A stretch of 64,000 nucleotides of DNA. It comes from Hydractinia symbiolongicarpus (lineage: Eukaryota > Cnidaria > Hydrozoa > Anthoathecata > Hydractiniidae). Each line of letters opens with the position of its first letter. Position 1 is the first letter of the stretch. Shown in pieces: positions 36,742-48,769 of this stretch. Both the position numbers and the translations under genes were made by a program. Location: the NCBI RefSeq assembly GCF_029227915.1, contig NC_079883.1, positions 14,632,001 to 14,696,000 of the forward strand, given 5' to 3'. Below the pieces are notes generated by a model. It was not told the origin of the DNA, made no database searches, and saw only the letters and a program-made list of their open reading frames with translations.

Positions 36742-37405
36742 GGGCAACCTTTATTGCTGACCCAAATTGACCAAATCCTTTCTGGTCACTATGGGCAACT
36801 TTTGTTGTTGACCCAAGTTGACCAAATCCTTTCTAGTCACTGGGGCAACTTCTGTTGTTGACCCAAGTTGACCAAATCCTTTCTAGTCACTATGGGGCAA
36901 CTTTTGTTGTTGACCCAAGTTGACCGAACACCCTTTAGTCAACTTGGTCAGCAATAAAAGTTTCTAGACAGTGTTTGGTCAACTTGGGTCAGCAATAAAT
37001 GTTGTCCCATAGTGACTAGAGGGTGTTTGGTCAACTTGGGTCAGCAAGAAATGTTGCCCATAGTGACTAGAGGGTGTTTGGTCAACTTGGGTCAACAATA
37101 TTTGTTGCCCCATAGTGACTAGAGGGTGTTTGGTCAACTTGGGTCAGCAAGAAATGTTGCCCCATAGTGACTAGAGGGTGTTTGGTCAACTTGGGTCAGC
37201 AAGAAATGTTGCCCCATAGTGACTAGAGGGTGTTTGGTCAACTTGGGTCAACAATAAATGTTGCCCCATAGTGACTAGAGGGTGTTTGGTCAACTTGGAT
37301 CAACAAAAAATGTTGCCCCATAGTGACTAGAGGATGTTTCGTCAACTTGGGTCGGCGATAAATCTTGCCCCATAGTGACTAGAGGGTGTTTCGTCAACTT
37401 GGGTC
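36742..37405. repeat. Inverted tandem satellite, ~52-bp unit
   Basis: About four units in one orientation (36742 to ~36930; GGGCAAC, TTGTTGACCCAAGTTGACC, CTAGTCACTA) are followed by about nine in the opposite orientation (to 37405; GGTCAACTTGGGTCA, ATGTTGCCCCATAGTGAC). The switch at about 36930 makes a long potential hairpin. Confidence 0.92.
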
Positions 37406-38990
37406 TTTTTTACTGCTAAAATATTGTTGTCTTGTTTCTGCAAACCGCAAAATACAGTGGAATGTGGTTTATTTGCATTTTGAAGTTAGATATTTAATGT
37501 GCTTTGTAAAGCGTCTGCAGAAAAATATTAGTTTGCTTACTCCGTCAATACGGGTCAACTCCAAACGGGTCGGGTCCAAAATTCGGTCAATACGGGGCAA
37601 GAGGTCAATACGGGTCGGAACAGCGCAACGACGATGACAAATCGATAAAAAAAAATTCAAAAAAAAAAAATTACGATTGGTTATTTTATGCATATATTAT
37701 TTATAGCTAGCTAGTATTAAATTCACGTTCTTCTTACATCAAAACTACAATAATGGAAAAGACCCCTAGATTTTTAGATTTTTCGTTTTGATGAAATGAT
37801 GAAATTAGCTAGAGATGGGAAATACCACAAAGGCAGGGAAGTCACCTTTGCCTGTCGTCATTCATAAAAGCAATGTAAGCAGTTCTTCTGGCAAACTATT
37901 TTTTGTATATATTACCTGATTACTACTGTTAAATAAATCTCTCTCTCTCTCTGTATAATAGTAGCTAGCTAGTTATATATCTCAGGTGTCAGGTGTATAT
38001 CCTGTTTTACAAACGAAATATTTTGAAATTCACACACTTAATAAGCTGAAATTCACAATTTTTGTTTAAATGCTAAGAAGCAAAAACGTAAAACCACACC
38101 TTTCATTATTTTCCTTAAAATTTGGCTGTCTGTGCTATGCCTGATTAAAAACAGATCTCGTTGCAAGCAAGACATCCCAATTTAAAATGCTTGTTACACT
38201 TTTAACATTTCAATCCGGTTAAAAATGCCATTAATAAACTGTCCAGTTTTAAAATGGGATGACGCAATAAAACTTGTGGTAAAAAACAAAACTAGCTATA
38301 TAAATATCGCATATAGCTGCAGTTCGCTTGACAAAAAAAAACACAAACAAGAACATTGGCTTCAGCATAGTTCACTATAGCACTCCTTTTAATAGTGCAA
38401 CAGTTTTGTGAGAGAGATGATATGTATATATACATAATAAGGTAGACAAAATTAGCCCAGAACTAGTCCTCTTCATTTCCGTACTAGTCAAATATATACA
38501 TTAGGCTCTACAATCTTTTAACTCCTTCCATAAGTCATTTTACTGTTGCATTTTTAGATATATTTTATTATTTCGTTGTAGGTCCACATCAGCTTTTAGC
38601 TGCCATTGTAATTTTAATCTGCATTACTGATTGAGTAGAGTAGTAGTAGTAAGTATATATTACTTTCTTCATATTTTATTATGTAATTTGTTATACAAAA
38701 ACGTTTTGTATAACAAAATTATATATCCTTTTTTGTGGTTCCTGAAGTTCCTGAAACATTTGTGATTTAGCATTACATAAATTTTAATTTAAATATAAAT
38801 TTCTTCATTAGTGAATTTCTTCACAAATGTTTATCTTTATAAAAAATGAAAAAATGTAAAAAGCTGTATATAGTTTTTATAATAAATAATTTTATAACAT
38901 GTTTTTTGTTTTTTATATATTAAAGAAATCATCAAAAGAGGAATATATATCTCAAGTGCATCATATCTTCAGCAGTATATTCTCAGCAAA
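37406..38990. other. Intergenic, upstream of receptor gene 1
   Basis: It contains short GGTCAATACGGG repeats (37.55-37.62 kb), a (CT)n tract near 37.94 kb and AT-rich DNA. No gene was recognised. Confidence 0.45.
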
Positions 38991-39982
38991 ATGAGGTTGA
39001 AAACTGTTGCATTTTTATCTTTCTCATCAGCTACTGCTTTCAACCAACTCCAACCAACACTATTTAAGGATGGAATATGTTCACTGGACAAGAACGAAAA
39101 GATGTCTTTCAAAACCCCAGATGGTTTTACAGAATGCTCTCTAAAAAGTTGTCCTCCTGACAAATATAATTATGATTATCCACAGTGCCATTATTGTTGT
39201 CGCAACCCAAAATGTAGTAAAGGTATAATTTTGTTTAAAGATTTTGATTTTTTTTAAAGATTTTATTTTTTTTGAAAAAATACCATTCCTATTATGAAAA
39301 AAAATTCTGTGCTGTGCCATTTTGTAAACATAAAATGTAGATGTTATATTTTTAAATTTTAAATTTTAAATTTTAAATTTTTTTTCTCTAAAAATTAAGA
39401 AACTTTGTGTTATCCTGTTTCAGGTGCTACAGAAGGCATGGTGCAAAAAAGGAAGTTAATTTATTCCTTAATTGCGAATGTCATTTTGCTTATATTGCTC
39501 CCATATCCCACATATTGTACTTGGTTATGGTTAAGTAAGTTAACAACTTTTTTCATTATGTAATTTTTATTTAAGTATTTCTAGCAGATTTGGTGACGTT
39601 GCAATACCTTTCAAAATTAGTAAGCATCGCAATGGTATTTTTAGGAGCAAAATCTAAAAAGAAACATGAGGAAGACCACTTACTATTACCACGGACATCG
39701 TCAACACCACTACAACAATTGCCATCGCAGCAGTCAACACCACCACAAACACCACAACCACCGCCACAACAACAACAACAAACCACATCAAGCCAAGATT
39801 TAGATGGTGCAGTCTCGAAAGGGGATTACATCGTTGAAATTACTGATAGCGATGAAGACAGTTCACAAAATATTGAAAACACTAGTGTACCAAAACGATA
39901 TGTGCAACCTTTTACGGATTCATTTGATAGCAACGAAGTCTCAGACATTGCAATCACATCAGAATTTGGTGGAAACAAGTGA
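38991..39982 (+). CDS. Cysteine-module membrane protein 1 (no TSP1)
   Basis: Three exons, 38991-39222, 39424-39534, 39645-39982, joined by phase-1 introns; 681 nt, 226 residues. Signal peptide about 1-17. The ectodomain has the module shared with the next two genes: cysteines 30, 49, 54, 66, 69, 70 (C-x18-C-x4-C-x11-C-x2-CC) plus C75, and a KTPDGFTEC segment. A membrane span lies at about 89-112. The cytoplasmic tail of about 110 residues is basic at first, then Gln/Pro/Thr-rich (about eight Q in short runs), then acidic with IVEITDSDED, which resembles a SUMO-interacting motif. Unlike its neighbours it has no TSP1 exon; the 200-bp first intron has no room for one. I do not recognise the family. 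A receptor-like surface protein is inference from topology. Confidence 0.75.
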
Positions 39983-41180
39983 TTCCTTGGCAGGATTTCG
40001 CAAATGATATTTTAACTCCTTAGATCATAATGCATTAAAAGAGAAACTGAGTAAAAAAATACACAATCTTTATGTTAAATGGTTGCAACTTTTCAATTTT
40101 TAAATATTTTATAGTTAGCATTTTTTTGTTGTTTTTCTCTCTTTTTTCTCCCGTTTGCTTTGTCCTGTTTTATTGTTTGTGTATAGTTTTTATATTTAAT
40201 ATATTTCATTTTGTGACTATCACAAACACTTGTGCGAGGTCATGTTTATTTATAAGCAACTCTAATTTTTAATTTAGCCTCAGTTTTGATTAAACCTACA
40301 AGTTGCTCAATGTAATATTTGGCTGCATATAAGTTTTTATCTATTAAGGAAGAAGAACTTTTTATTCTTTTAAAGAACTATTTTGTAGGTTGCTGGTTAG
40401 GTCTTCTCTGTTTAAGCTTCTGTTTACTTAAATTTCTAAAACATTTTCAAAGTTTGAAAAGCATGTTTTGACCTGAATTTCGGGCAAAACAAAATGCGTA
40501 GGAGCTCTCTCTATTTTTTTTATGTTATTTAGATTGAATAAATGTTACATTTATTTGTTTCCTTTTTTTATATTACTTTGAATCAGAAAATTCGAAATTG
40601 CCGATTGTAAAAATTTACATATGGCCAAAAATCGCAGTCCCTTCTTACTTTTGAAAAATAAACCAATGAGTTTGTCCCATCTTTTATTATTATCCATCTA
40701 TCCACGGCCTGTTTTTACGTCTATTCTAGTTTGCAGAGTTTGATATTACAGGCTGGTCAGCAGCTTGAAAAAACTTAGAACATTTTGAAGAATTGATTTA
40801 GTCTTGGAAATATGAAAATAGCCATTTTTGAAAGAAGTCTTGAAAAACAGATCTTTAATAATACTGGAATAATGTGTTTTTTAAGTACTGGCATTTATGT
40901 ACCCCTTTATTTTTAAACAGCTTAATTCTGAAAAAGTACTGGAATTTTCCGGAATCTTGATTTCAAAATTTGTTAGCCACCCTCTATTTATCTTTGCAAA
41001 AGTTTAAAAGCGTTAATGGTTTAAAAAAACAGGGAAATTTATATAACGCAGAAGCTAGTAAGTTGAAAATATTTCTAGTTTTCTTTTTTTTTACTAGTTG
41101 TCATGATAAAAAGTCAGGGTGACCACTCCCCCTTAAATTCCTTAAATAACCTGAGGAAAAGAAAATCTCCTTAAAAGTAA
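39983..41180. other. 3' flank of receptor gene 1 and intergenic DNA
   Basis: AT-rich, with an AATAAA at 40537-40542 that could be a distal poly(A) signal. No further coding exon was found. Confidence 0.4.
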
Positions 41181-41210
41181 TTATTATTATTATTATAATT
41201 ATTATTATTA

Positions 41211-41287
<77 letters not shown>
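41181..41287. repeat. Long (TTA)n microsatellite
   Basis: About 35 TTA units with two early interruptions. It creates an artefactual poly-Asn frame on the minus strand. Confidence 0.97.
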
Positions 41288-41291
<4 letters not shown>

Positions 41292-41665
41292 TTATACAAG
41301 ATTGATATAATTCAGTTCTTAATATATGTCCTGTGAAAAATAAAATTATAATACAATAAGGCATAAAATAATTTATTACAGGTTTAAAATAGCTTTTAGT
41401 GTTTCTTACGCAACTTGGTAAAGTATCCGATTTTCGAATTTAGATTGGCTGGTCATTATAAATCTTTGATCCCATAAATTTAAAACCAGATCTATTTACT
41501 TCAAGTCTCACATTCAAGTTTCAAGTTTCTCCTTATTTCTTATTTTTTTTTTATCATAACTGTTTTGGAAATGTGTTCATGGATTGTTCATCACCAGTAA
41601 AATAAGACATTCTCTGTTACCTGAAATCCTATATTTTCTATCTTTCACGGCATAATTTACATGCA

Positions 41666-42097
41666 TCTATATAATAATACGCTAAGTGTGTCTGTGTGTC
41701 TGTAACAGGCAGAGTGGATTATATTTTTTACAATTTTCTTTAAAAGCGTGTATAATGTATCCCCTATAAAAGGTTCTGTTTTTATAAACGTTTTGTTGAC
41801 GATTTTGATTGGCTAAAACAAATCACGTGATAAAATAAAGTCCCCGGGCAATCAACGTTGTTGTTGTTGTGTTGTGTGTGTTGTGGTTTCGTTTAAAAGT
41901 TTTAATTTATTGTTTATGTCTTTCAAATGAAATTGACAACAAATCATTTCGCGATAAGTTTTTGAGTGGATAACCTCCACGGGATTTTGTTTAGCTAAAA
42001 AAAATTTTTGCCTCCTTTTTAATGAATTATTCACAAACCTTTTGTGATAAAAAGCAGAATAAATTTAAGTGGATTCTCCACAATTTTAAATAACTAG
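41666..42097 (+). mobile_element. Helitron with two 3'-end signals
   Basis: 432 bp. It starts TCTATATAATAATACGC after an A and ends with hairpin GTGGATTCTCCAC (42069-42081) and CTAG followed by T. An internal copy of the end signal lies at 41966-41980 (GTGGATAACCTCCAC) with CTAA at 41994. Its 5' terminus matches the tandem copies at 33.5-36 kb, but it lies in the opposite orientation. Non-coding. Confidence 0.82.
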
Positions 42098-42972
42098 TAA
42101 TATTTAAAGGCTTCCTGCTGCTTCTTTTTTAGGACTTGTTAGATTAGATGTGAAAGGTAACCAGGGATTTCAATAATTTTGTCTGCCATACTATCTCAAC
42201 ATTCCATAGACACAAATCTGTTTTAGCGTCGCACAAATCGCCTACATAAACGAAGTTTAATCCAAACTCGCTCCCAGGGTCTTTTATTTCTTGTGTTTCT
42301 ATAATATGTATAATTTTCTTATCATAGAACATAGTATGAAGTAACATTAAAGATAGAGAACTAAAATTGGTTTTCTCCTTAATTATCCTTTTTTTTAATT
42401 TTTTTATTCTCGTTAGCAGCAAAATATCCTTAAAAAATGTCAATGTGTCTCCTTAATTCTCCTTAATATCCTTACTTTTCTTCTCATTTTATTAGTGGTC
42501 ACCCTGAAAGTATTAAAAGATATGTACCTGAATGATTTTGACCTTATATCCCAAGCAATATCACTGGCCATGGATGTTTTATGCTTTTATTCTAACTTCA
42601 GCTAAAATTAGAGATTTATACTCAGCAACTTTCGCTGTTACAAACTGATAGTTGCAACAATATTGTAGCAGTGTATTCCAGTGGGAATGTACTGTAAACT
42701 TCAGATTTATCTAGAAAAAAGCCACGTAATGTTGTTCTCCAATTTCTTAGAAAACCATCGCACGATTAATACATTTGAAGAGATATTTGAAACTGTAAAT
42801 CTCAAGAATTTCCCTTTTGGCTAATAATTTCCCGTTTTTGATGAACTCGGCAAAAATTCTTAGGTATTTTACAATTAATTATTTTATTAAATAGTCGCGA
42901 TGTTTTATTTGTGAAAATTTTCATCGAGCAGTGCTGCTAGAATATTTTCGGGAAAAAGAAACATCTTTCAAA
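42098..42972. other. Intergenic, upstream of receptor gene 2
   Basis: AT-rich with no recognised gene. A 99-codon minus-strand frame at 42144-42443 is Lys/Leu/Ile-rich and not supported. Confidence 0.45.
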
Positions 42973-44875
42973 ATGGCGTTAATATCCAAGAGCAGCTATA
43001 GTTTTTTGCATTTGTTTTTTTTCCTATCTTGTGCAAAAGCTGCGCGAGTCTTTCTAATCGACAAGATGTGTGCTATCGAGGATACAACGTCTCTCGTGTA
43101 TTACAAGACATATTCAAGTTACGAACCTTGTACGGATGTTGGCCCTCAAGCAACATCGATCGATCAATGCAAATATGACTGGCGCAAGATTTGCTGTGAG
43201 CAGTTGAGTGTTATGATGTTGAAGCCGAAGATAGGTATGTTTTATTTTCATGCTAGTAGAAGTTTTTTTATGCCGTTGGACAAAAAACTGACCGAAATAC
43301 TTTACTATATTTACGTAAATAAATAAATAAAAAAAGGTTCAGTCATGACACTTTCTTTGCTCGGGGTTACTTCAGCTCTGTGTTTTTTACAAATATATTC
43401 GAATTTTTGCAGGAAACAACAATTTAATTTTTATTATTTCTTATTTTGTTTTTTTACATTTGGTTTCTCCCTTGTGTCACTCGTAACGTCCCCGTCATTC
43501 GACAACAGCGCGAGTCTTTTATCGTTTTTTATTTCAAAGCTTAGCAACAGAATTCTTCTCATTTCTAAAGAGATGAAAAATTATAACGAATAAATTGAAG
43601 TTTGATCATAAAATATGCATTAATGCTTCGTATAGCACCCTCGTTCCCAGCACTTTTTGGAGTGATGTTTGTAAAAAAAACGTGAAAAACTCTATGGACA
43701 AAGTTCTTATCCCCCTCCCACACGATTATGGTTCCTTAATATTTGATGAAATATAGATAATAAATGAAAGAAAAAAAATGGTTTGTAAAGATGACTATTT
43801 CGTATTTATTTTTCGTTAGTTGAGGAAGAGTAAAAAGTAAGTATATCGGAAAATTATAAAAATTAAAATGTTGCATAGCATTGAGACAAGATCAACCAAA
43901 GAATACATAATCTTATCAAATATCTCAACCCAGGCTATTGCTAACTTTGTTCATATAGGGAATTCCCAAACTCATTCCTCGTTTTGTAAAATGTCGGCTA
44001 GAATAGACGAATTGTGTTTTTTTGTTCTTCAACGTTCACATTGCATGAATTTATTTGCTTGTTAGGCATATTTTATATAATAGAAAAAATATTTAAATTT
44101 TGTTTAGCAACTGAGTGGTCATCGTGGGCGTCAAAGTATAACGCCAACGGAGTGACGCTCCATGCACGGACATGTCATTCAACTGCAATTAACACATCAC
44201 TATGCACGACAAGGGAAGGAAAGAACGACACCATGGAAACAGAAATCACTTTCGAAGAAAGCGAAAGTAGGTTTACGATATATATTTTATTTATTTTAAA
44301 TTTTGTTTTTTCTTTTGCTTAAAATTTGTTCCGGAGAGCATTTCCATCTTTTGATTAAAATTTGTTTGTGTACTTGTCTATTATTTCTGTCTTGTTTGCT
44401 TTTAGATACAGTGACGATTCATCAGGCTGGTTTTTATTTTATGGTTATTTTCATCGTCCTTTTGGTTCTGTCCTTAATTGCGATGATTATCTGGAATCGT
44501 CAAATCAAAAACAAATATGGTTAGTATTTTTCTTTTTCGTTTGATGGCGGAAACAGAAACAAGTCGTGGGCCTCACGGGATGATTACTGATCTAGCATCT
44601 TCGAGCCCAGGACTAATATATGAGCAAACATAGAGATGTGCTACAGAAACTAGCACTAACCCTTCCGTCTCGTAATTTGTAATTTCTATTCAATTTGTCA
44701 AACACACAAGTGAAAACATTTTGATATACTTTTTATTTTTTTAGAAAAACAAATAAACACTTGGAAACAGAAGCCAGATAATTTCCAATTTAATTATTTG
44801 GACACTTCGAGTGACAAGGAATCTTTCGGGAGCAGCAGTAATAATTCTGTCCATTTGGAAACCGCTACTGTATGA
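42973..44875 (+). CDS. Cysteine-module / degenerate TSP1 membrane protein 2
   Basis: Four exons, 42973-43234, 44108-44266, 44406-44519, 44745-44875; every intron is phase 1; 666 nt, 221 residues. The ATG at 42973 is chosen because it opens a signal peptide (about 1-23, FLHLFFFLSC core). The shared module has cysteines 33, 53, 66, 74, 75 and YYKTYSSYEPC; it lacks the cysteine four residues after the second one found in its paralogues. Exon 2 is TSP1-like (WSSW at 91-94, HARTC at 106-110) but has only two cysteines instead of six and carries potential N-glycosylation sites. Membrane span about 149-170. The short tail is Ser/Asn-rich with YLDTSS. It probably acts at the cell surface; the ligand is unknown. 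Confidence 0.83.
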
Positions 44876-47577
44876 GCGCACAGTTATAATCATTGATACA
44901 GCTACCAGCACGGTTAATGCTTAAAATGTCGGTCGGAGAGCAACCTCGAGCTCACTCCCTTTTTGCCTTTCGTCAATTTTTTTTCTTTCACTCTTTTTTC
45001 GTTTTGATGATGATGATGAAATATTAAAGTCCCAACATTTTATTGTAACCATAGCTCCCAGGTTTTTTTTTCAAAAGAAGCCTTGGGTAGATTTGGTTTA
45101 ACCTCAACATACGCTGTTTTTGTCATCCCCGACCCAGGGTAATTTTCCAGATATCTAAAGCGTCTATCAAATTATGGCTAGCGAATCCATTCTTGAAGTG
45201 ACTGACATTCCAAAAAAAAATCTAAAATCATTGGAATAGTAAAAATATGGGCAATCATGTCCCCTTTGGTTTCGACAGCCGTGCAATTAGGCGCAAAAAG
45301 AGCCCTGGGAACGAGGATGTTCTTATGCGTAGTAGATATTAGTTTAAACAGGGAGATGAAAGACCTCCCTGGTTTCAGCTAAGATTTTAACCACGAACAC
45401 AGAGCATTCTTTTGAGAAGTTTCTGCGTTTGGGTTTGGTTGATATTCCCATCATCGACTTTAGCACCTTTGCTACGGATGTAATATCATAAGCGAAATGG
45501 CTAACTTTAAGTCGATATCACCACACCAACAAAAGAAGGTTACTAAGAATTGTAAAAATTATTTAAAATGTTGTGTAAATATTTTGGAGAGTATAACGTT
45601 ACGTCGTTATGTAGAAAAACACGTGTTTTTAAGCTTTAGTTTGATGTTGCAACCTACAGTGCAAATCTAATGCGTTCTGTAATAAAAAAAAATGTTTGAA
45701 ATGTGCTTAGAGACAACATCGTCCCCAGGTCTTTATTTTTTAAATCAGCCTAATGTAACTTAAAAACTGGGGACGATGCTGCTTAGAGTATGCCTAATCT
45801 CCACCATTAGACTTTCATATGCTGATACATGTTATGTTTCCAGAAAAATTGTATTTAGAATTCTGCTAAATTTAATGCCAGAAGGTTAGCTAAATATCAA
45901 ATTGGAGCTTTAGAATAATGGATCAGAGTTGTCTCAAAAATGTTACTTGAAATAAAATACTGGAAAAGTGTGTCCCTAAATTACCATACAACACAACATA
46001 GAAATGAAATCTTCCCTTCCCGATTGAGACAAACAAGTTCTATAAAAAGACATGTTTCTTTTTTCAATTGAATGATTTGAGAGGTTTTGAGGTTTAAATC
46101 AATGAATACGCGTTTTAATTAAAAATGTATATATTATACAATGGTAATTTTTGTTGTACTTTGTTAGTTTTAGAGAATTAAAATTGAATGTTTTTCTATT
46201 ACTATATTCACTCTAATTTCTACACCACATCTAACTCCTAAATCATAGTAACTCGCGCAATTATACCCAACCATGCAATTTTCGCAGTGACACTTACCGA
46301 TGGACAAGAAAAATACAGAACACGTCTATGATTATTTGATTTCAGAATGGAGATTTAACGAGCAGCGAAATCTTTATTGGTGTTAATGTCGATTAATTTT
46401 AAAAAATTTGGATCACGAGCCCGCAGTATTTTTACATTAAGATAATTTGGTTGAGGGAACATAAGCAAATCCCGGGTCTTTTGACTCTCAAGAGAGAAAA
46501 AGACCTTGAAACGAGGTTGGGAAAAAACTTTTTTTCCCGGATTTTATAAGCAATATAAATACAAGAAGTCAATCGCAATATACCCTGTGAACATGTTGCG
46601 TAGGGGAAATATGTCCGCATGATAAGTATTGATACATTGGGACTTCCCCTTTAGTCATTCATTTTTTTTGTTTTGTTTACCACGATCTATGGAGCTTGTG
46701 ATCTTTTGTGGCACGCAACACTATGATAAAACGTTTAAAAAAATCAATTTTGGGAATGCTTAGGATTGTTAACTTAAATCGCAAGCTCGACCCCACCGTC
46801 TTTAGAACTATTAAAAAGCGCAGCACCATTTAGAAGCAGTTGGACCTAGAAACGAGGTTGTTTTATTCGTTGCACAATAGATAAGGTCATAAATTCCAAT
46901 GAACTCAACAAAAATTTAGAAGTTTCAATGAACAATGGAGTACATTCTCTAGAAAATAAATTTTATTGTCACATTTTTGCAAGCTACGCCATTTATTTTA
47001 AGTAAATAAATATAGTCCTCCCGAGGTAAATCTCATAATAAAAAGCCAGGGTTAAGCAAGGCAACATGTTCTGTTTGCCTTGTTAATCTCAAAAATCAAT
47101 AAATATGAAGAACTAAATAGGGTCAAGAAAAATCCTTAGCAAAAAAAACGGAATGTTAAAAATTGTAAAAGTTTGTTTATTTGTTGTTTCCCAGTTTCCA
47201 AAGAGACAAAAACTTCCTTATAAATATTTTCATTTAAACTTTTATAATTTTTTTGTGTTATGTTTACTCCTTAAATATGCATTCATTACAAAAAAGGATA
47301 TAATTTCCCCATGTCGCTATATTTGCACACAGGGTCTTTTTTGATGACTTAATGGTTAAGAAAAAAGTACAAAATGTGAAGAAAAAATCCACGTCGCACA
47401 TTGTTGAAATTTTTTTGTCAACATAGTTTTTCCCGCTTAACGGGAAAGTATACAAATGGGAATTTCCCGGCAGCCGAATATTGATATAAGTAAGACGTAT
47501 AACAACAAATGTGCAAAAATAAAAAAGGATAGAAAAAAAGTGTAGCAAGTCATTGAAGTATTCTGGTAAGATTGAGA
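44876..47577. other. Intergenic between receptor genes 2 and 3
   Basis: 2.7 kb with no supported exon. It contains a 68-bp MITE-like element (45713-45780) and short dispersed words such as GAAACGAGGTTG near 46.5 and 46.85 kb and CCCTGGGAACGAGG near 45.3 kb. Confidence 0.5.
45713..45780. mobile_element. Miniature inverted-repeat element with 8-bp target duplication
   Basis: Terminal arms CATCGTCCCCAG (45717-45728) and its exact complement (45767-45778) enclose a 38-base centre. GCTTAGAG is repeated directly outside at 45705-45712 and 45781-45788, as an 8-bp target duplication would be (hAT-like length). Confidence 0.7.
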
Positions 47578-48769
47578 ATGTTTTACGGAGTCTTAGCAAT
47601 TATATTTTTAACTTGTATTAGTGATGTTACAGCGGTAAATCCCAGCCGACGTTACGTCGACGGTATGTGTACAATTAGTAGTGAAGGCACGAAACAATAT
47701 AAGACGTATACAGGTTTTGAAGACTGTCCTAAAGGAGACTGCGCAACAGGCGTTGTTGATAATCTGGGATACAACTGGTGCAGTATTTGCTGTAAACAAT
47801 GTATTGGATTTGAAAAGTTTGGACAGAACAATACAGGTATAACATTACTTCTAAAGACAGCACGAGAGTCATTCTCTTTGCCCACAACACTAGAGCAAAA
47901 ACAGCACCTCGTATCATTCACGAGCTAGAGTTTGTAGTATTTCTACAAAAACATTGAGAACTTTAAAAGTCAAGTGTCTTACAAATATTTAGATTTTAGG
48001 ATTTCTTAATGTATTATTTTTATCTACTGAAAAGTTTTTTTAATTATACAAAGGCTATTTAGCATACAAGAAGATTGTTGTTAACTTTTCAGTTAATCAG
48101 TATCCTTAAATTGTCATTTTTTTTGTAAGGTTGTAACCAAACCTTCGTGGTAAAACTCCGTAACATACGATTAATTTTCCTTTTGAATATTTTCCATAGC
48201 TAGTTGGAATAGCTGGCATGAATGGAGTCCCTGTAATGGAGAATGCGGCATGGGAGTTCAGATGCGAGTTCGAGCCTGCGCCAGGGCTGAGGGAAAACTC
48301 TGTCAACTAAAAAATGGTAGCCACAGTGACGTAGAACAAGAAACGCGAAGTTGTGAATTAAATAAAAAATGTAGGTGTTTTACGGTTATAGTTTTTAGTA
48401 TTGGAGAGTTTTCAAACCGTTTCTATTACATTATAAGTTATTTATCTTTTGTTCTTTAGGTCCACGCTTTATGAACTGGCTGGCCATATCATTACTGGTT
48501 CTCTTTTTAGCCATTTGCGCAGTTTGTGCGAGTTATTTTTTTAATTACAAATACAAAGAACATTGTCGACAAAGAGGTAAATTTTTTTTTTACTTAAAGG
48601 CTACACATTTACGGCATCTACTTCGTTTCAGTAACGGAATTGGCTGCCCGATAATTTCTTTATAATTATGTTTGAACTTCTAGATAATAAAAAAATACAC
48701 ACGCCGAAAGAACCTCTACAAGCTTTTCATATGGCTGTCCCAACAAGAGATGAAGCAAGCAAGGTATAG
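47578..48769 (+). CDS. Cysteine-module / TSP1 membrane protein 3
   Basis: Four exons, 47578-47836, 48200-48370, 48460-48576, 48684-48769; all introns phase 1; 633 nt, 210 residues. Signal peptide about 1-20. Shared module: cysteines 31, 50, 55, 68, 71, 72 (C-x18-C-x4-C-x12-C-x2-CC) with YKTYTGFEDC. TSP1 repeat from residue 88: the W-x2-W-x2-W ladder (W89, W92, W95), SPCNGECG, arginines 109 and 111, and six cysteines 98, 102, 113, 121, 138, 144. Membrane span about 149-171; short basic tail of about 38 residues. TSP1 repeats bind matrix or surface ligands and are often C-mannosylated on the W ladder. The exon 2 donor was set at GTAGGT, which rebuilds C144 and keeps phase 1. The in-frame paralogues upstream show tandem duplication. 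Confidence 0.88.

Noticed and set aside
39571-39786. Cys/Gly-rich minus-strand frame
   Set aside because: Antisense of the CAA/CCA-rich tail exon of receptor gene 1; the composition comes from the repeat codons.
41101-41364. Poly-Asn/poly-Ile minus-strand frame
   Set aside because: Translation of the (TTA)n microsatellite.
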